From: Isochrysis galbana
Taxonomy: Eukaryota > Haptophyta > Isochrysidales > Isochrysidaceae
Assembly: GCA_018136815.1 (NCBI GenBank)
Contig: CM030936.1
Coordinates: 1,409,694-1,473,693 of the forward strand
Direction: 5' to 3'
Length of the DNA stretch: 64,000 nt
Part shown: positions 43,548 to 53,844 of the stretch, piece after piece
Numbering within the stretch: the first letter of the stretch is position 1
How the letters are laid out: each line of letters starts with the position of its first letter
The notes under the pieces: generated by a model
Database searches by the model: none
The model's input: only the letters and a program-made list of their open reading frames with translations
What the model was told of the DNA's origin: nothing
Made by a program: the position numbers and the translations under genes

Positions 43548-44640
43548 TTAAACGACTTCCTTGCCGCCGATGGTCATGCCCTTTTCCTTCACCCAGGACG
43601 TACCCTTATCGGACGAAATACACGGTGCACTGCGCAAGTAGGCAAAGTCGGGCTTCTGCACGGCGTCGAGGCAGAAGGCGGCCACGTCGGCGCGCGAAAT
43701 CGAGCCCGCCTCACCCTTGATCACATTAATGATGCCTACACGCGCGGGCAAGTCCGGGCTGAAGATGGCGGGAATGGTGGGCAGCGTTGGGCCCGCGTGA
43801 TGCATAGTGGACGGTCAGACACATGGACGTGAGAGGCTGGCGGACCGTTGGGTGGGTTGTTGGAAAGGCCTCCGGGCCGGACAATGGTGAACTCGAGGTC
43901 CTTGCCTGGGCCGGAAAAGAAAAGCTCCTCTTGGTTGTTCTTGTCGGCGAAAATCTTCTTCATCACGGTCCACATGAGAACTTTGAAGAAGAAGGGCGCC
44001 TGCGCTCGGGATGGCGAGGGCTGATCATGCGTAAGCGACAACGGCAAGCTGACCGGGCATGGTGCTAACCTGGTTCTCAGAGTCGCCCGCGCCAATGGAC
44101 GTGACCACCGAGATGCGCTTTACGCCATTTTTTATGCATTCGTTGATGATGTTGGTGGTGCCATCAGTAAGCATAGTCTCGCCCACATCAGAAGATTTGC
44201 CGCCAAGCGCGACAACCACACCTGCCGAAGGGCAGCAAAGAATGCGTGAGCCTAGGAAAGGTGGAGAGAGGGGAAGCGTGCGGCCAGAAGTCCTCCCATC
44301 TCGCTGTACCTGTCACATCTCCGGACTCGAAAACCTTGGCGACGTCTGCGGCGGAGGTGACAGTTCCTTCGAACACTGTCAGCGCCTCGTTCACGAGCGG
44401 CGTTCCCGCGGCCGCCCCACCCGAGCCGGGAGGCACAGTGAGGCGCGACTTGTCTCTCACGAGGGCCCGCACCACCTCTCCCTTGCCGAGGGCCTGGAAT
44501 GCGACCTCGGAGCCGACGCCGCCAGTGGCGCCAAAGACAGCCAGGCTCATCTCGACGCGAGCGCGAGGAGACATGGCGGACGGAGCCCCGGCATGAAGTA
44601 GGAGCGTCAGCGTCGAGGCACCGAGAAGCGCTGCCAGCAT
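43548..44640 (-). CDS. NmrA/atypical SDR NAD(P)-binding protein
   Basis: Four exons with GT-AG introns and matching phase (44640-44310, 44221-44070, 43999-43846, 43735-43548) give 274 residues. A hydrophobic N-terminus (LAALLGASTLTLLLHAG) suggests a signal or plastid-targeting sequence. The Rossmann motif FGATGGVGSE is at about residues 36-45; GVVVALGG closes strand 4 across intron 1; RISVVTSIGAG and DLEFTIVRPGGLSNN follow; SISRADVAAFCLDAV is the usual late helix of NmrA/Tic62-type proteins. The canonical YxxxK of classical SDRs is absent, as in atypical members that act as NAD(P)H sensors or reductases. The substrate is unknown. Confidence 0.85.
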
Positions 44641-45800
44641 TGTCGCTCTCTCTTCCTCTCTCTTCTACTCCTCGTCTCTCTCTCTCTCTCGCTCTCCTCT
44701 CGTCTCTTTCTCTCCCTCTCCTCTCGTCCTTCATCCCTCTCTGGTCTCTTCTCTCTCTCTCTCTCCACGTCTCACTCTCTGCCTCCTCGCCCTCCTCCCT
44801 CTCACTCTCTCACCTTTTCTCCCCTCGGCACGCCTTCCCCTCTCCCCCCCCTCTCTCTTGATCTTTTCCCTCCTCTTCTTGGTGTTCGTACACACATCTG
44901 TTTCCTTCCTCTTCTCTCTCCTTCTCCTTCGTGCAATCTATCAAGTGTTTTCTCTCCGTATATCTGCTCTCTCGCGGGCTGTTTCTGGGAGCTTCGAAGA
45001 AGAAGCTCGGTCTTCAACTTCAAGCCCTTCTTCTCTCAGCCCCCCCTTCCTACTCCTGTTCATTTTTCTTTTGGTCCCTTCTATTCATATAGTTTTCCCA
45101 CTTGCTCCCTGACCTCGCGTTTCCTTCTCTCTCTCTCCTCTCTCTCTCAAATTCTCTCTCTCTCGTCTCCTCCCTGATCCAAGCAGTTGACACAGAAAAA
45201 GACCCATCGGAGGAAGGAAAACAGAGGAGGAAGGAGAAGAAAGACACGGTTTTTTTCTCTGCTGGGCTCGGAGAGACCCCAGTGAGCCCCGCCGAGAAGA
45301 GATATATACATCACTGTTTATCTTTCTCTCCGAGCCCAAGCCGAGAGCCGAGTGAGCACAGCTTGATTGCGCTCTGCTGCTGGGCTCGGAAGGGGAAGAG
45401 AAGAGGCCGAGAAGCCTCCCGACGATGTTCTCTCCCGGTCAAAAACAATCATTCTCCACTCTTCACGTCCTATGCGGAGGGCGGTCAAACAGCTATTTTT
45501 ACTTCTAAGGGTGAAAATTGACCAAGTCAAGATTGAGGATTCCAGGATTCATCACGAGATTTTTGGATATGGTGACCGGATAGGTGTAGCTAGCACATAT
45601 CCGGTGCCCTTTGGGCCCCACATCCCCCACGGTAGACGGTAGCCTCCACAGCGATGCGTGATGCGTAACAAGCGAAAACGCGCAAAGCGCAAAACGAAAG
45701 CGCAAAGCGCAAACGCAAACGCAAATTGGAAGCAAGCCAGAATCCGGAAATCACTTTCTAGGGTGGTTATTAAACAGAGGTTTTATTAGGGGTGAAAAAC
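44641..45800. repeat. CT-rich upstream region and low-complexity DNA
   Basis: CT-rich tracts cover about 44641-44880 and 45120-45170. A short inverted repeat (GCTGGGCTCGGAGAG and CTCTCCGAGCCCAAGC) lies at about 45260-45345, with a direct copy near 45380. A CGCAAA-type short repeat is at 45675-45725. No gene is supported. Confidence 0.5.
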
Positions 45801-46030
45801 AACTAAGTTTATACTTAGACGCGATGGAGCGCGCCGCCGCGACTCCCCTCTCCTTCGGGCCCCCCGCCGAGGGCGACCCCCTTGCCCACATGGACCTGTC
45901 GCTGGCAAAGCGGCCGCCTCCGCCCTCAGAGGCCAAACAGGTGCGCGCGACCCCGGTCGCGCCACACGGCCCGTGGCCTCGGCCACACCATGCACAGCAG
46001 CCATGCTGGCCCCCCCCATGGGCAAGGCCA
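45801..46030 (+). mobile_element. Repeat-family element head, plus copy
   Basis: It begins AACTAAGTTTATACTTAG, then ATGGAGCGCGCCGCC at 45824, opening a 75-residue frame (to 46051). The body matches the minus strand of 9040-9331. Only about 230 bp are recognisable, so it is 3'-truncated or merges into the TTAAC-rich DNA to the right. Confidence 0.5.
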
Positions 46031-46380
46031 GGGACTAGGAGAAGCAGTTAACTAGTTAACTCAGTTAGTGGTAGATACCTACCTCCTAAAGAGCGCAAGT
46101 AGTTAACTAACTGCCCCCAACTCGCAACTAACTACTACTAACTCACAGTTAACTAGGGCTGAAGAAGGCTCCTACGCAGTTAACTACGTCGTAGCGCTTC
46201 GGGCATCGCGCTGCGCGTGGCCCACCATATAACTGACTAGCCATAGATAGGGTAAAGTGAAATACATACAAACAAACAACAACCATTATTTATTGTCACA
46301 GCTCATACTACTCATAACCATCCTCAAAAGCTTTCACATAACAAGTCACAAGTCCAGCTAGACGTCTAGAGCTATGACTC
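46030..46380. repeat. TTAACTA-rich low-complexity DNA
   Basis: GTTAACTA and its variants recur about ten times between 46035 and 46190. A similar GTTAAC-rich segment is at 56036-56090. This may be terminal or subterminal sequence of the hAT element encoded to the right, but no clear inverted repeat was traced. Confidence 0.4.
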
Positions 46381-46388
46381 ACTATTAT

Positions 46389-46919
46389 TCAATCCGTGTT
46401 GTACGCTGCCATGAGCGAGTGCTCGAGCGTCGAATCCTTCACAGCCTTACGGAGGTCACCATGCATTGCTCCAGCCGCAGAAAACACACGTTCGACGCCG
46501 GCAGATGAGGCAGGCGCAGCCAAGTACTGCTTGGCCATCTTGCACAAGGCAGGCCACTTATGCTCTCGCGCACGCCACCATGCAAGCACGTTTAAGTCGA
46601 CATCCGTATCCTCAGGCTCAGCTAGATACTCATCAAGCTCATCGACCTTGAGCACTCCCGGGAGCGTAGCAGCACATGGCGCCGGGCGAGACTTTGCGAG
46701 AAGACCTTTCAGAGTGACCTTGCGCTTCTTCTTGTAGGCCTCTGGTGATCCCTGTGACTCTTGCGACTGGGAAGGAGTCGGGTCACTCGCACTCGCCTCA
46801 GCTGCTGCACTTACCGTGGTATCGGCGGTGTTGTCGTCGTCGCAAGCGGTCTCTTCATCAAATGGCGATGGCGGCCGAGGTGATGCTGGCTTCCACATGG
46901 TCAGCCACTCAGTGCGCAT
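46389..46919 (-). pseudogene. hAT transposase C-terminal fragment
   Basis: The minus strand encodes the hAT dimerisation domain: VLAWWRAREHKWPALCKMAK, YLAAPASSAGVERVFSAAG and LEHSLMAAYN, preceded by a Ser/Thr/acidic linker and a basic KKKRKVTLKG stretch. The reading is open for 176 residues from ATG 46919 but lacks the catalytic core. The LINE fragment starts immediately to the right and probably removed the rest. Confidence 0.8.
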
Positions 46920-46929
46920 CTCACGCACA

Positions 46930-48150
46930 GCCCACAGCTTGTCAGAGGTGGGAGGGGCTGTGTCTCCGCAACAAACGCGGGGTGCGCTGCAACCTGTCTC
47001 ACGAAATCCCGGGAGCGTGGATCAACAACAAGTGCACGATCCGCTGCCGACTTCACCCTCACAAGAAGATCCCAGGCGTCTGCCTGAACGGCAAAAGCTG
47101 CCTCTTCCTTCACTCGGAGTACGCCTTCGCCATAGCACACAACCTAGAAGCAAGAGCGGGACGCCGAGCCGCGGGCACAGGTATAGGCAAGACTCCCCCT
47201 CGCCCCCGACTCACATTCGACTCCACCCTCGGATACCCAGGTGAGGGACCGATCGCAATCGCGACATACAACCTGAACGGCACCAAAGGCGGCAGACTAG
47301 CCGCGGTGCTCTCGCAAGCACGGAAAGCAAAGGTAGACATACTGATGCTCCAGGAACTGCATGCGTACGAAGATGGGTCACACCTCCGGGCGCATAGGAC
47401 GGCCACCCTGCTGGGATGGTCGTGGTTTGCCGCTCCGGGAGAGACGGGAGATCCTGCTAGCGGCGTCGCTGTGGCGATCAGAGACGGAGCGAGCAGAGTG
47501 ACCGCTAGTCCGGACACGTTGGAAATCATACTTGGTACTTGGGGGTAGATGCGTATCAGTAGAAGCTAACATTGATGAAACAAAGTATCGCATTATATCT
47601 ATATACCTTAGCGCGTCCCCCGGCCCCCGAGAAGGGCAAATAGCGAGAATAAAGAAAACACTAGCCGCGCTGGACACGACCCCGACCCTGATCGGGGGTG
47701 ACTTTAACTGCGTAGGAGATAACCAAAAAGACACTAAACGTACGGGAGAAGCACCATACCATAACGCACACGGGGAAAAATGGAAAGCGGCCGTTAAGAG
47801 CTGCCGGCTCCGAGACGTACACCATACAATGAGCCTAGGCCCAAGCGTGGGATACACAAGGATGGCAGCAACGGTCCATACAACATACAAGAATTGACCG
47901 GATATACCATAGCAAAGACACGGATCTTGAGCGCCGACAGGGTTCCAATCCGACGAGTCCGACAACAATCCGAGACACGCACACTCGACTTTCACCCAAC
48001 ATTCCTCCACACTAACGTATCTTTCTCCACTTGGGCGGGGAAGACACAGAAGGAAGGAAACAAGGAAGAGAAAGCCGACAAGAGAGCGACGATGCGACGG
48101 AAGAGCCGACGGCGAACGGCGGTTACCGCGAACGAGTAGGTAGAAAGTAA
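46930..48150 (+). pseudogene. LINE ORF fragment with Cys/His cluster and endonuclease
   Basis: The frame to about 47548 holds a Cys/His-rich segment (CTIRCRLHPH, GVCLNGKSCLFLH) and the first half of an APE-type endonuclease (ATYNLNG, LQELHAY, SGVAVAI). A frameshift near 47535 moves the reading to 47532-47897 (GRCVSVEANID, GGDFNCVG), and another near 47890 continues in a third frame (RIDRIYHSKD). The terminal SDHH motif and the reverse transcriptase are not found. It is a different subfamily from the copy at 35266. Confidence 0.75.
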
Positions 48151-49192
48151 GGAGGGAATCTACGTGCGTAAACCGAAAGGGGCGAGAGGGTAGGCTTCGC
48201 GCGGGGGAAAGGTCCGCATCGACGAACACCTACGACGAGAGCGAGAGCGAGCGCGGGGGAACGACAGCAAGGAGGGACCAAAGGCAGAGCAAGGCCCAAG
48301 GTGCAAAGGAGCGAAACAGGAGCGAGACAGGCCACAAAGGGGCGCAACGGCAAGGAGCGAGGGGCGAGTTACGAGTGAAGAGTTCTACAAATTACGAGTA
48401 AAACTCCGCGGCAACAAGAACGAAAGAGCACAAAGACGCCTAAGGTCGGAAGTCGATCGCGGATGCGACAATCGCGGGCGATTGCCCTTTGCGGAAGCTC
48501 CGCGTTTCTTATAGTGATGCGCCCCTTATTCATTTCTCTGATTCCCTCTCGTGGGCGACCGTGTCATTCTCCCAAAATAGACCGCCACGCGCGGGGGAAG
48601 GGAGGGGGGTCACTCACCGACGCCATTGCCTTTCGTGGGGCGGGAGGGGGTTCGTGGGGGGGGGAGACGGTTGCCGGGGCAGATAGGGGGGGACCCTGCG
48701 GAATCCTTGGACACCCAGGGGAGGTGGAAAATAGTGGTTAAAAAGAGTGAGTGACCGCCCTACAATGGTGAGTGACCGGGCGATATCACAGGCCTGAAAT
48801 TGGGTATTTTTCGAAAATTTTGTCGGAAGACGCCCGGTCTTTCTTGCTGATCTACCATACCACCTGTAGGGCGCTTATTTAAGCCTTGCTTTGCCCATTA
48901 CAGATGGTGCCCTCTGCACCCCCCTAGCGAGTGACTGGGCTAAACTACTAAGCACGTCCGGACATGAGTGGACTCAGAGCTGAGAGCGGGCACACACTCA
49001 GAATCACACTTCCAACGAACGAAAACGAAGAAAGCATGACGAGTGAACACTCATGGCTGAAGGGAACGAAACGAATGAAGATTGAAGCGAGGCAGCCAAA
49101 GAAATCCAATGGACACAGGAGGAAATGAAGAAAGCTCAGTTTTCAGCTGCGCACATGCCATTGCGGAGGAGAAGCAAAAACAAACTGCAAAA
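48151..49192. other. Intergenic/repeat-derived region, no gene seen
   Basis: The left part (to about 48470) is probably residual LINE sequence, rich in Arg/Lys-type codons in some frames. The rest shows no coding frame; a G-rich run is at 48640-48690. Confidence 0.4.
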
Positions 49193-49265
49193 TGGAGACG
49201 GCGAGTTTCGATCTCGCTGCCTCCCGCATGCGAAGCGGGTGCTCTGCCGATTGAGCTACGTCCCC
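49193..49265 (-). tRNA. tRNA-Ala (anticodon CGC)
   Basis: The minus strand folds as a full 73-nt tRNA: acceptor GGGGACG paired with CGTCTCC, D arm GCTC...AGAGC, anticodon stem CCCGC/GCGGG with loop TTCGCAT (anticodon CGC), and T arm GCGAG-ATCGAAA-CTCGC. The acceptor has a G3-U70 pair, the identity element for alanyl-tRNA synthetase. Internal A and B boxes are intact and no intron is present. Discriminator base is A. Confidence 0.95.
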
Positions 49266-49832
49266 GGGGTCGTGATACATGTCATGCAATTGTCTTGCTT
49301 ATATATGCATGAGTTCTACCAAAGGGTCGTCGCAGTAGTATGAGAGAACAGGGTGATGCGTGTTGCACGGGAAGCCTTGAGTGAGCAGTACGATGTGAAC
49401 AAACTCACTTCGTCGTTGTACCAGACGATTCGTAACATTTAAGTACTTGTAGTAGATAAATAATAAAGCCTAATACTACCTCCGTTCCAAAACTCAGGAT
49501 CCAGGGAAATGTCTCTTAGAGGGGGTGACAAAATGAGATTCGAATGATCGAGACACGTTGCGGGTACATTGGGGCGTATGCCAGATGCGATGGAAGAGAA
49601 GCCAGCATGACGAAAACAAAAGAAATGATGAGTTTTCATTTCATAAAGGTGCGAAAAGTTGCGCGCGGGGCGAACCGGCGCGGGTGGCTGGCTGCCGCGC
49701 TTTTGCCCTCTGGCCCTGAGGAGGCAAAGGAGTTGGTTCGAGAGAGTGCTGCATGAACACGCTTATAACATCACCTTGGCGCAGGCATTTGTTTGACACC
49801 AAGCGCTGGGTGTTGGCAAAGATTGTGGAGGT
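49266..49832. other. Intergenic region, no gene seen
   Basis: No supported coding frame. The last five bases (49833-49837, AGATG) are the left target-site duplication of the LTR element that follows. Confidence 0.5.
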
Positions 49833-49837
49833 AGATG

Positions 49838-50583
49838 TGTGGAAATCAACGCCGCAGCTTGGATTGTAACGAGGTGAACGAGATGTAACGAGATGGCCTG
49901 ATGGCCCGACGACGAGATGAACGAGATGGCCTTGATGGCCCGACGAGATGAACGAGATGGCCTTGATGGCCCGACGAGATGAACGAGATTTTCGGGTAAC
50001 GGAACTGGACGAGGAGTTTCCCCACTAAGCTTGGTCGTAATGCGGTGAAACCGATTTTCGGAGACAAGCGGGAAACCGGGGCGGAAGGAACTGGCAAGGA
50101 AGCTGGCAGGAAGGCAGAGGAAATGTCTTGGCAAGGCGACGGAGGCAGGATTTTAACGGTAGACGGAGTGCAGGATTTTAACGGTAGGAAGACAGGATTT
50201 TAACAGTAGGAAGAGGCAGGATTTTTACCGTAGAAGAAGAGCGTGGAATTTTTAATGGTGGAAGAAGAGTGTGGAATTTAACTGTAGAAGAAGATCGGAG
50301 AGGAGAAGGAGCGGGGCTCGAACTGCAGAGCGCTCCGTCCGGACTCGAACTCGCGACCCAGAGCAAAAGGTTGGTGGAGGCGGTGGGTTGAACCACTATG
50401 CCACGTGAGAGTTTACGTAGCCATAGGGCCGAGGGGAAGGGCTGAGAACCGCCCTATATACTCTGGGTTTTTTTCTCTTCTTTTTCACTTTTCTTCTTCT
50501 TTCTTCCTCTGTTTCTTTTTACTGTTTACTGTTTTTCTTTTACTGTTATTTCTTTTTGCCTCTGAGACATCGCGAATGCGACA
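49838..50583. repeat. Left LTR-like repeat
   Basis: TG...CA-bounded 746-bp copy adjoining the left AGATG duplication. On its minus strand it carries tRNA-like A-box (50391-50403) and B-box (50339-50352) sequences. Confidence 0.8.
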
Positions 50584-50648
50584 CCCCCCGACTTAATCAC
50601 GAGCGTCCTCGCGAGCCTTCTGCAAGCGGAATCCTTATGTCTCTAAAT

Positions 50649-51394
50649 TGTGGAAATCAACGCCGCAGCTTGGATTGTAACGAGGTGAACGAGATGTAAC
50701 GAGATGGCCTGATGGCCCGACGACGAGATGAACGAGATGGCCTTGATGGCCCGACGAGATGAACGAGATGGCCTTGATGGCCCGACGAGATGAACGAGAT
50801 TTTCGGGTAACGGAACTGGACGAGGAGTTTCCCCACTAAGCTTGGTCGTAATGCGGTGAAACCGATTTTCGGAGACAAGCGGGAAACCGGGGCGGAAGGA
50901 ACTGGCAAGGAAGCTGGCAGGAAGGCAGAGGAAATGTCTTGGCAAGGCGACGGAGGCAGGATTTTAACGGTAGACGGAGTGCAGGATTTTAACGGTAGGA
51001 AGACAGGATTTTAACAGTAGGAAGAGGCAGGATTTTTACCGTAGAAGAAGAGCGTGGAATTTTTAATGGTGGAAGAAGAGTGTGGAATTTAACTGTAGAA
51101 GAAGATCGGAGAGGAGAAGGAGCGGGGCTCGAACTGCAGAGCGCTCCGTCCGGACTCGAACTCGCGACCCAGAGCAAAAGGTTGGTGGAGGCGGTGGGTT
51201 GAACCACTATGCCACGTGAGAGTTTACGTAGCCATAGGGCCGAGGGGAAGGGCTGAGAACCGCCCTATATACTCTGGGTTTTTTTCTCTTCTTTTTCACT
51301 TTTCTTCTTCTTTCTTCCTCTGTTTCTTTTTACTGTTTACTGTTTTTCTTTTACTGTTATTTCTTTTTGCCTCTGAGACATCGCGAATGCGACA
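50649..51394. repeat. Right LTR-like repeat
   Basis: Second 746-bp copy, offset by 811 bp and ending next to the right AGATG duplication. No difference from the left copy was noticed when read side by side. Confidence 0.8.
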
Positions 51395-51399
51395 AGATG

Positions 51400-51778
51400 G
51401 TGGGAATGAGTGTATGATTTGCCGCACGGAGCGTTCGTTTTGACAGTGAATAGAGTGCGTATGCTTGTCGCATTGGCACTAGGCATATCCGCATACTAAT
51501 GACCTTACAAGCGCTCTTATGTTAAGCCCCAATGTACCCTCCCCAACACCATACCTTTGATGGAGCCCCTAGTTGAAGTTTGTGGCCCTTCCATTCAACC
51601 CAAAGCGAAAGCGTGCGAGGCATCTCAGCTTTGTCGTATTCCCTACGAGGACAGACTTTTACTTCTAGCCTGTGAGCTATTATAAGTCTCAAGGTCAAGG
51701 TCTCGTTGATGGGTATATCGCCTCTTCTCCTACTTTCTCTTGATGTCATCAAACGTTCCACGATTGTCGTCTGTCTTC
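51400..51778. other. Intergenic region, no gene seen
   Basis: No supported coding frame on either strand. It lies between the miniature LTR element and the copia-like sequence. Confidence 0.4.
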
Positions 51779-52303
51779 TGTTATACCTCGGTCGCAGCTC
51801 CCCCAGCGAGGTCTGCCCTCGTTGTGCCGCCCCTCTCCGTCGCATGTCCGTGCGCTGCTAAGTTGCCTTGGTGCCGACGCTTGGCCGTCCATCCAAGTGT
51901 GGTTAGTTTTCGCCCCGTTTGGTTTAGTTTGTGTGTCTCTGTCGATCGGCAGCTTTTTTGAGTCCCCGCGTTGTAGCCTCTCGTGTCTACCTTGGACCTA
52001 AGAAGCTCTCACTCTCATTCTCTCTCTCTCCCACTAGCTCGCTAGCTAGCCTCGTCTCTACTCTCCGACGCCACGCGTTGCCATCCTCTGAACCTCAGTC
52101 TACCTCTCCGCTCGAAGCGCTCGATGGCAGACACTGACAGCTACTCCTACCATGGCGACGGGGCGCACAACCCGATCACCTGCCCCCCTTACATCCGCTT
52201 CCTCTGCGAGGCCGGATGCGGCGAGTGTGGATCCGATGAGGCCGTCCTTTCGGCCATTCGCTCCACCGTGGCGATCAAGTCGCCCAGTCGTCCCCCTCAA
52301 TAG
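51779..52303 (+). mobile_element. Ty1/copia LTR/leader and truncated gag
   Basis: The sequence 51850-52124 aligns with the minus strand of 34640-34343 (GTGGTTAGTTTTCGCCCCGT, CTAGCTCGCTAGCTAGCC). It may start at TGTTATACC (51779). An ATG at 52124 opens a 59-residue frame beginning MADTDSYSYHG, probably the start of gag. The element is then cut off by an hAT fragment. Confidence 0.55.
52124..52303 (+). CDS. Truncated gag-like ORF
   Basis: A 59-residue frame from MADTDSYSYHGDGAH with CEAGCGECG in the middle. The same start (ATGGCAGACACT) is kept in the 34-kb copy. It ends at TAG 52301-52303 near the junction with hAT sequence. Confidence 0.35.
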   Translation: MADTDSYSYHGDGAHNPITCPPYIRFLCEAGCGECGSDEAVLSAIRSTVAIKSPSRPPQ

Positions 52304-52547
52304 GGACAAGACGGGGGCAACCCATCCACCCTTCTACGGACCAAGCGTGCTCGCACCCAGATGCGGAGCAAGTGAGTGCAAGCAAGCGCATCGCGGCATA
52401 CCTGAGGCCGGGCCACGAGGCCATGTAAATCTTCGCCCACTTGTAGGAAGCCATCTTCTGCGCATCCGGCGAGAAAGCCACCTCATCATTTAGGTCGTGG
52501 GTGCCTGCACAGAGAGCCTCCTGGTAATCGGGGAGCTCAGCTAACAT
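52275..52547 (-). pseudogene. hAT dimerisation-domain fragment
   Basis: The minus strand encodes DYQEALCAGTHDLNDEVAFS, ASYKWAK and ALTCSASGCEHAWSVEGWM, closely matching the C-terminal part of the hAT relic at 41060-41300. Only about 80 residues remain. Confidence 0.8.
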
Positions 52548-52874
52548 CGAGATCGAGGCGGCCCGAGCCTCCGTAGTACCTATGGCATTTCCGTAGTATT
52601 ATGCATAGTACTATGCATAGGTCAAGGCTGAAAACCCCGTAGGTATTAGGTACCTACGAGACAACTTAGAATAATATTAAGTCGACGGTAGACGGTAGGC
52701 TACAGGCTACGGTAGGAGACCACGTTGCCTGCATGGTGGGCACGGGCCGGCTTCCGCCTCCGCGAGTCCTGGGACCGCACGGGCGGCGACTGGGTCGGGG
52801 TGCGCGACCCGCAGTGACGGAATACGTGCGCATCCTCAGTCTGTGTTTTTCGCTCGTGATTGGTAAGGAGAATC
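52548..52874. other. Upstream region with 20-bp palindrome
   Basis: A perfect 20-bp palindrome TATGCATAGTACTATGCATA lies at 52600-52619. The rest is the presumed 5' region of the PhyH-like gene and shows no gene of its own. Confidence 0.5.
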
Positions 52875-53759
52875 ATGCGTACCAAGCCCACGTGTGCCCT
52901 GGTGCTCTGCGTCCTGTTGGCTTGTGTGATCGCACTGCTATTGTGCCATGAGCGTCTCAAGAACGCGTACATCGACCGCGTGACAGCGGCTCGGTTGAGG
53001 ACAAACCGCAATTTGTATGCTCATTTCTCACAAGTCTTCGATATTCGCAATGTCAGAAGGGACGACTTATTGCCCACCACCCCATACGACTGCAAGAGAG
53101 GACACGATGAGTGGGCCTTCTGCTTGGGCGCCTCGGAGTATGTACAAGCATTGAAGCGGAAGGTCGCGCGGGGGGATATCGATGCGTTGCTCAAGATGAT
53201 TTTGCCGCATATTCATTGTGATGGGCGCGAGCTCAAGCTTGAGGACTTGATCGTCTTAGATGTGCTGTCCAAAGAGGGCGCGTACTTCCCCCAGATCCAC
53301 AATGACATCCAGTGGGAATTCTATCCGAATGACGGGTTTCAAGTCTGGATGCTTCTCGAAAACGATCACGAGCACAACTGGGGTAACATGTTCATATTTG
53401 ATTCCAATGAAGGAGAGAATGGCCGTGTGATGCTTGCAGACGACAACCAAACATTGATGTTCGTCACCCCTCAGCACGAACGGGAGTCCAAGATCAGCCG
53501 ATGTGCTAAGTATTTGGATTTCACGCCCGGAGACATGTTGGTATTCAGCCCCCGCTTCTTGCACATGTCCGACTTTCGCGTCCTCAAGAGCCGCAGGAAG
53601 TCGGTGGGCTTCCGCGTCCTCGTGCGTCGAAAAGGGTGCGCCGTACCGCCCCCGCGTAGGCTTTGGAACTTCGAAGCCGGGTATACCCTCGGGCAGAGCC
53701 TACTGTACCATATCAAATGCTTCCGTGGCTGTACACGCTATTCGCTGTCGGGGATCTGA
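52875..53759 (+). CDS. PhyH-like 2-oxoglutarate/Fe(II) oxygenase, membrane-anchored
   Basis: A single-exon 294-residue frame begins at ATG 52875. The N-terminus has one transmembrane anchor (CALVLCVLLACVIALLLC). The core shows the iron-binding HxD (IHNDIQWE), a distal His (FSPRFLHMSD) and an Arg for the 2OG carboxylate (SVGFRVLVR), in the order of phytanoyl-CoA hydroxylase-like enzymes. Its substrate is unknown. It lacks introns and is less GC-rich than its neighbours. It is convergent with a cystine-knot membrane protein gene 85 bp away, which together could be a transferred (viral or bacterial) pair, but this is inference. Confidence 0.6.
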   Translation: MRTKPTCALVLCVLLACVIALLLCHERLKNAYIDRVTAARLRTNRNLYAHFSQVFDIRNVRRDDLLPTTPYDCKRGHDEWAFCLGASEYVQALKRKVARGDIDALLKMILPHIHCDGRELKLEDLIVLDVLSKEGAYFPQIHNDIQWEFYPNDGFQVWMLLENDHEHNWGNMFIFDSNEGENGRVMLADDNQTLMFVTPQHERESKISRCAKYLDFTPGDMLVFSPRFLHMSDFRVLKSRRKSVGFRVLVRRKGCAVPPPRRLWNFEAGYTLGQSLLYHIKCFRGCTRYSLSGI

Positions 53760-53844
53760 ATTGTCGGAGGAGCACCGCCCCGCCCCCCCCCCCCATCGGC
53801 TACCCGGCGAGTGCGTCCGACGGGCTAAAAGCTGTGCGTGTGAA

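Larger units (their letters stand above)
49838..51394. mobile_element. Miniature LTR retroelement (TRIM/SMART-like)
   Basis: Two 746-bp direct repeats (49838-50583 and 50649-51394) appear identical by eye. Each starts TGTGG and ends GCGACA (TG...CA). The whole is flanked by a 5-bp duplication AGATG (49833-49837 and 51395-51399). Only 65 bp (50584-50648) lie between them, with no coding capacity. Each LTR has CTATATA at 50454-50460 (51265-51271), giving a U3 of about 620 bp and R-U5 of about 125 bp. U3 holds a roughly 30-bp minisatellite (GATGGCCTTGATGGCCCGAC) and a ladder of GGATTTTAACGGTAG variants. No clear primer-binding site or polypurine tract is seen in the interior. Confidence 0.8.

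Noticed and set aside
49895-49995. CRISPR-like spaced repeats
   Set aside because: They form a contiguous minisatellite inside an LTR with no unique spacers, in a eukaryotic genome.
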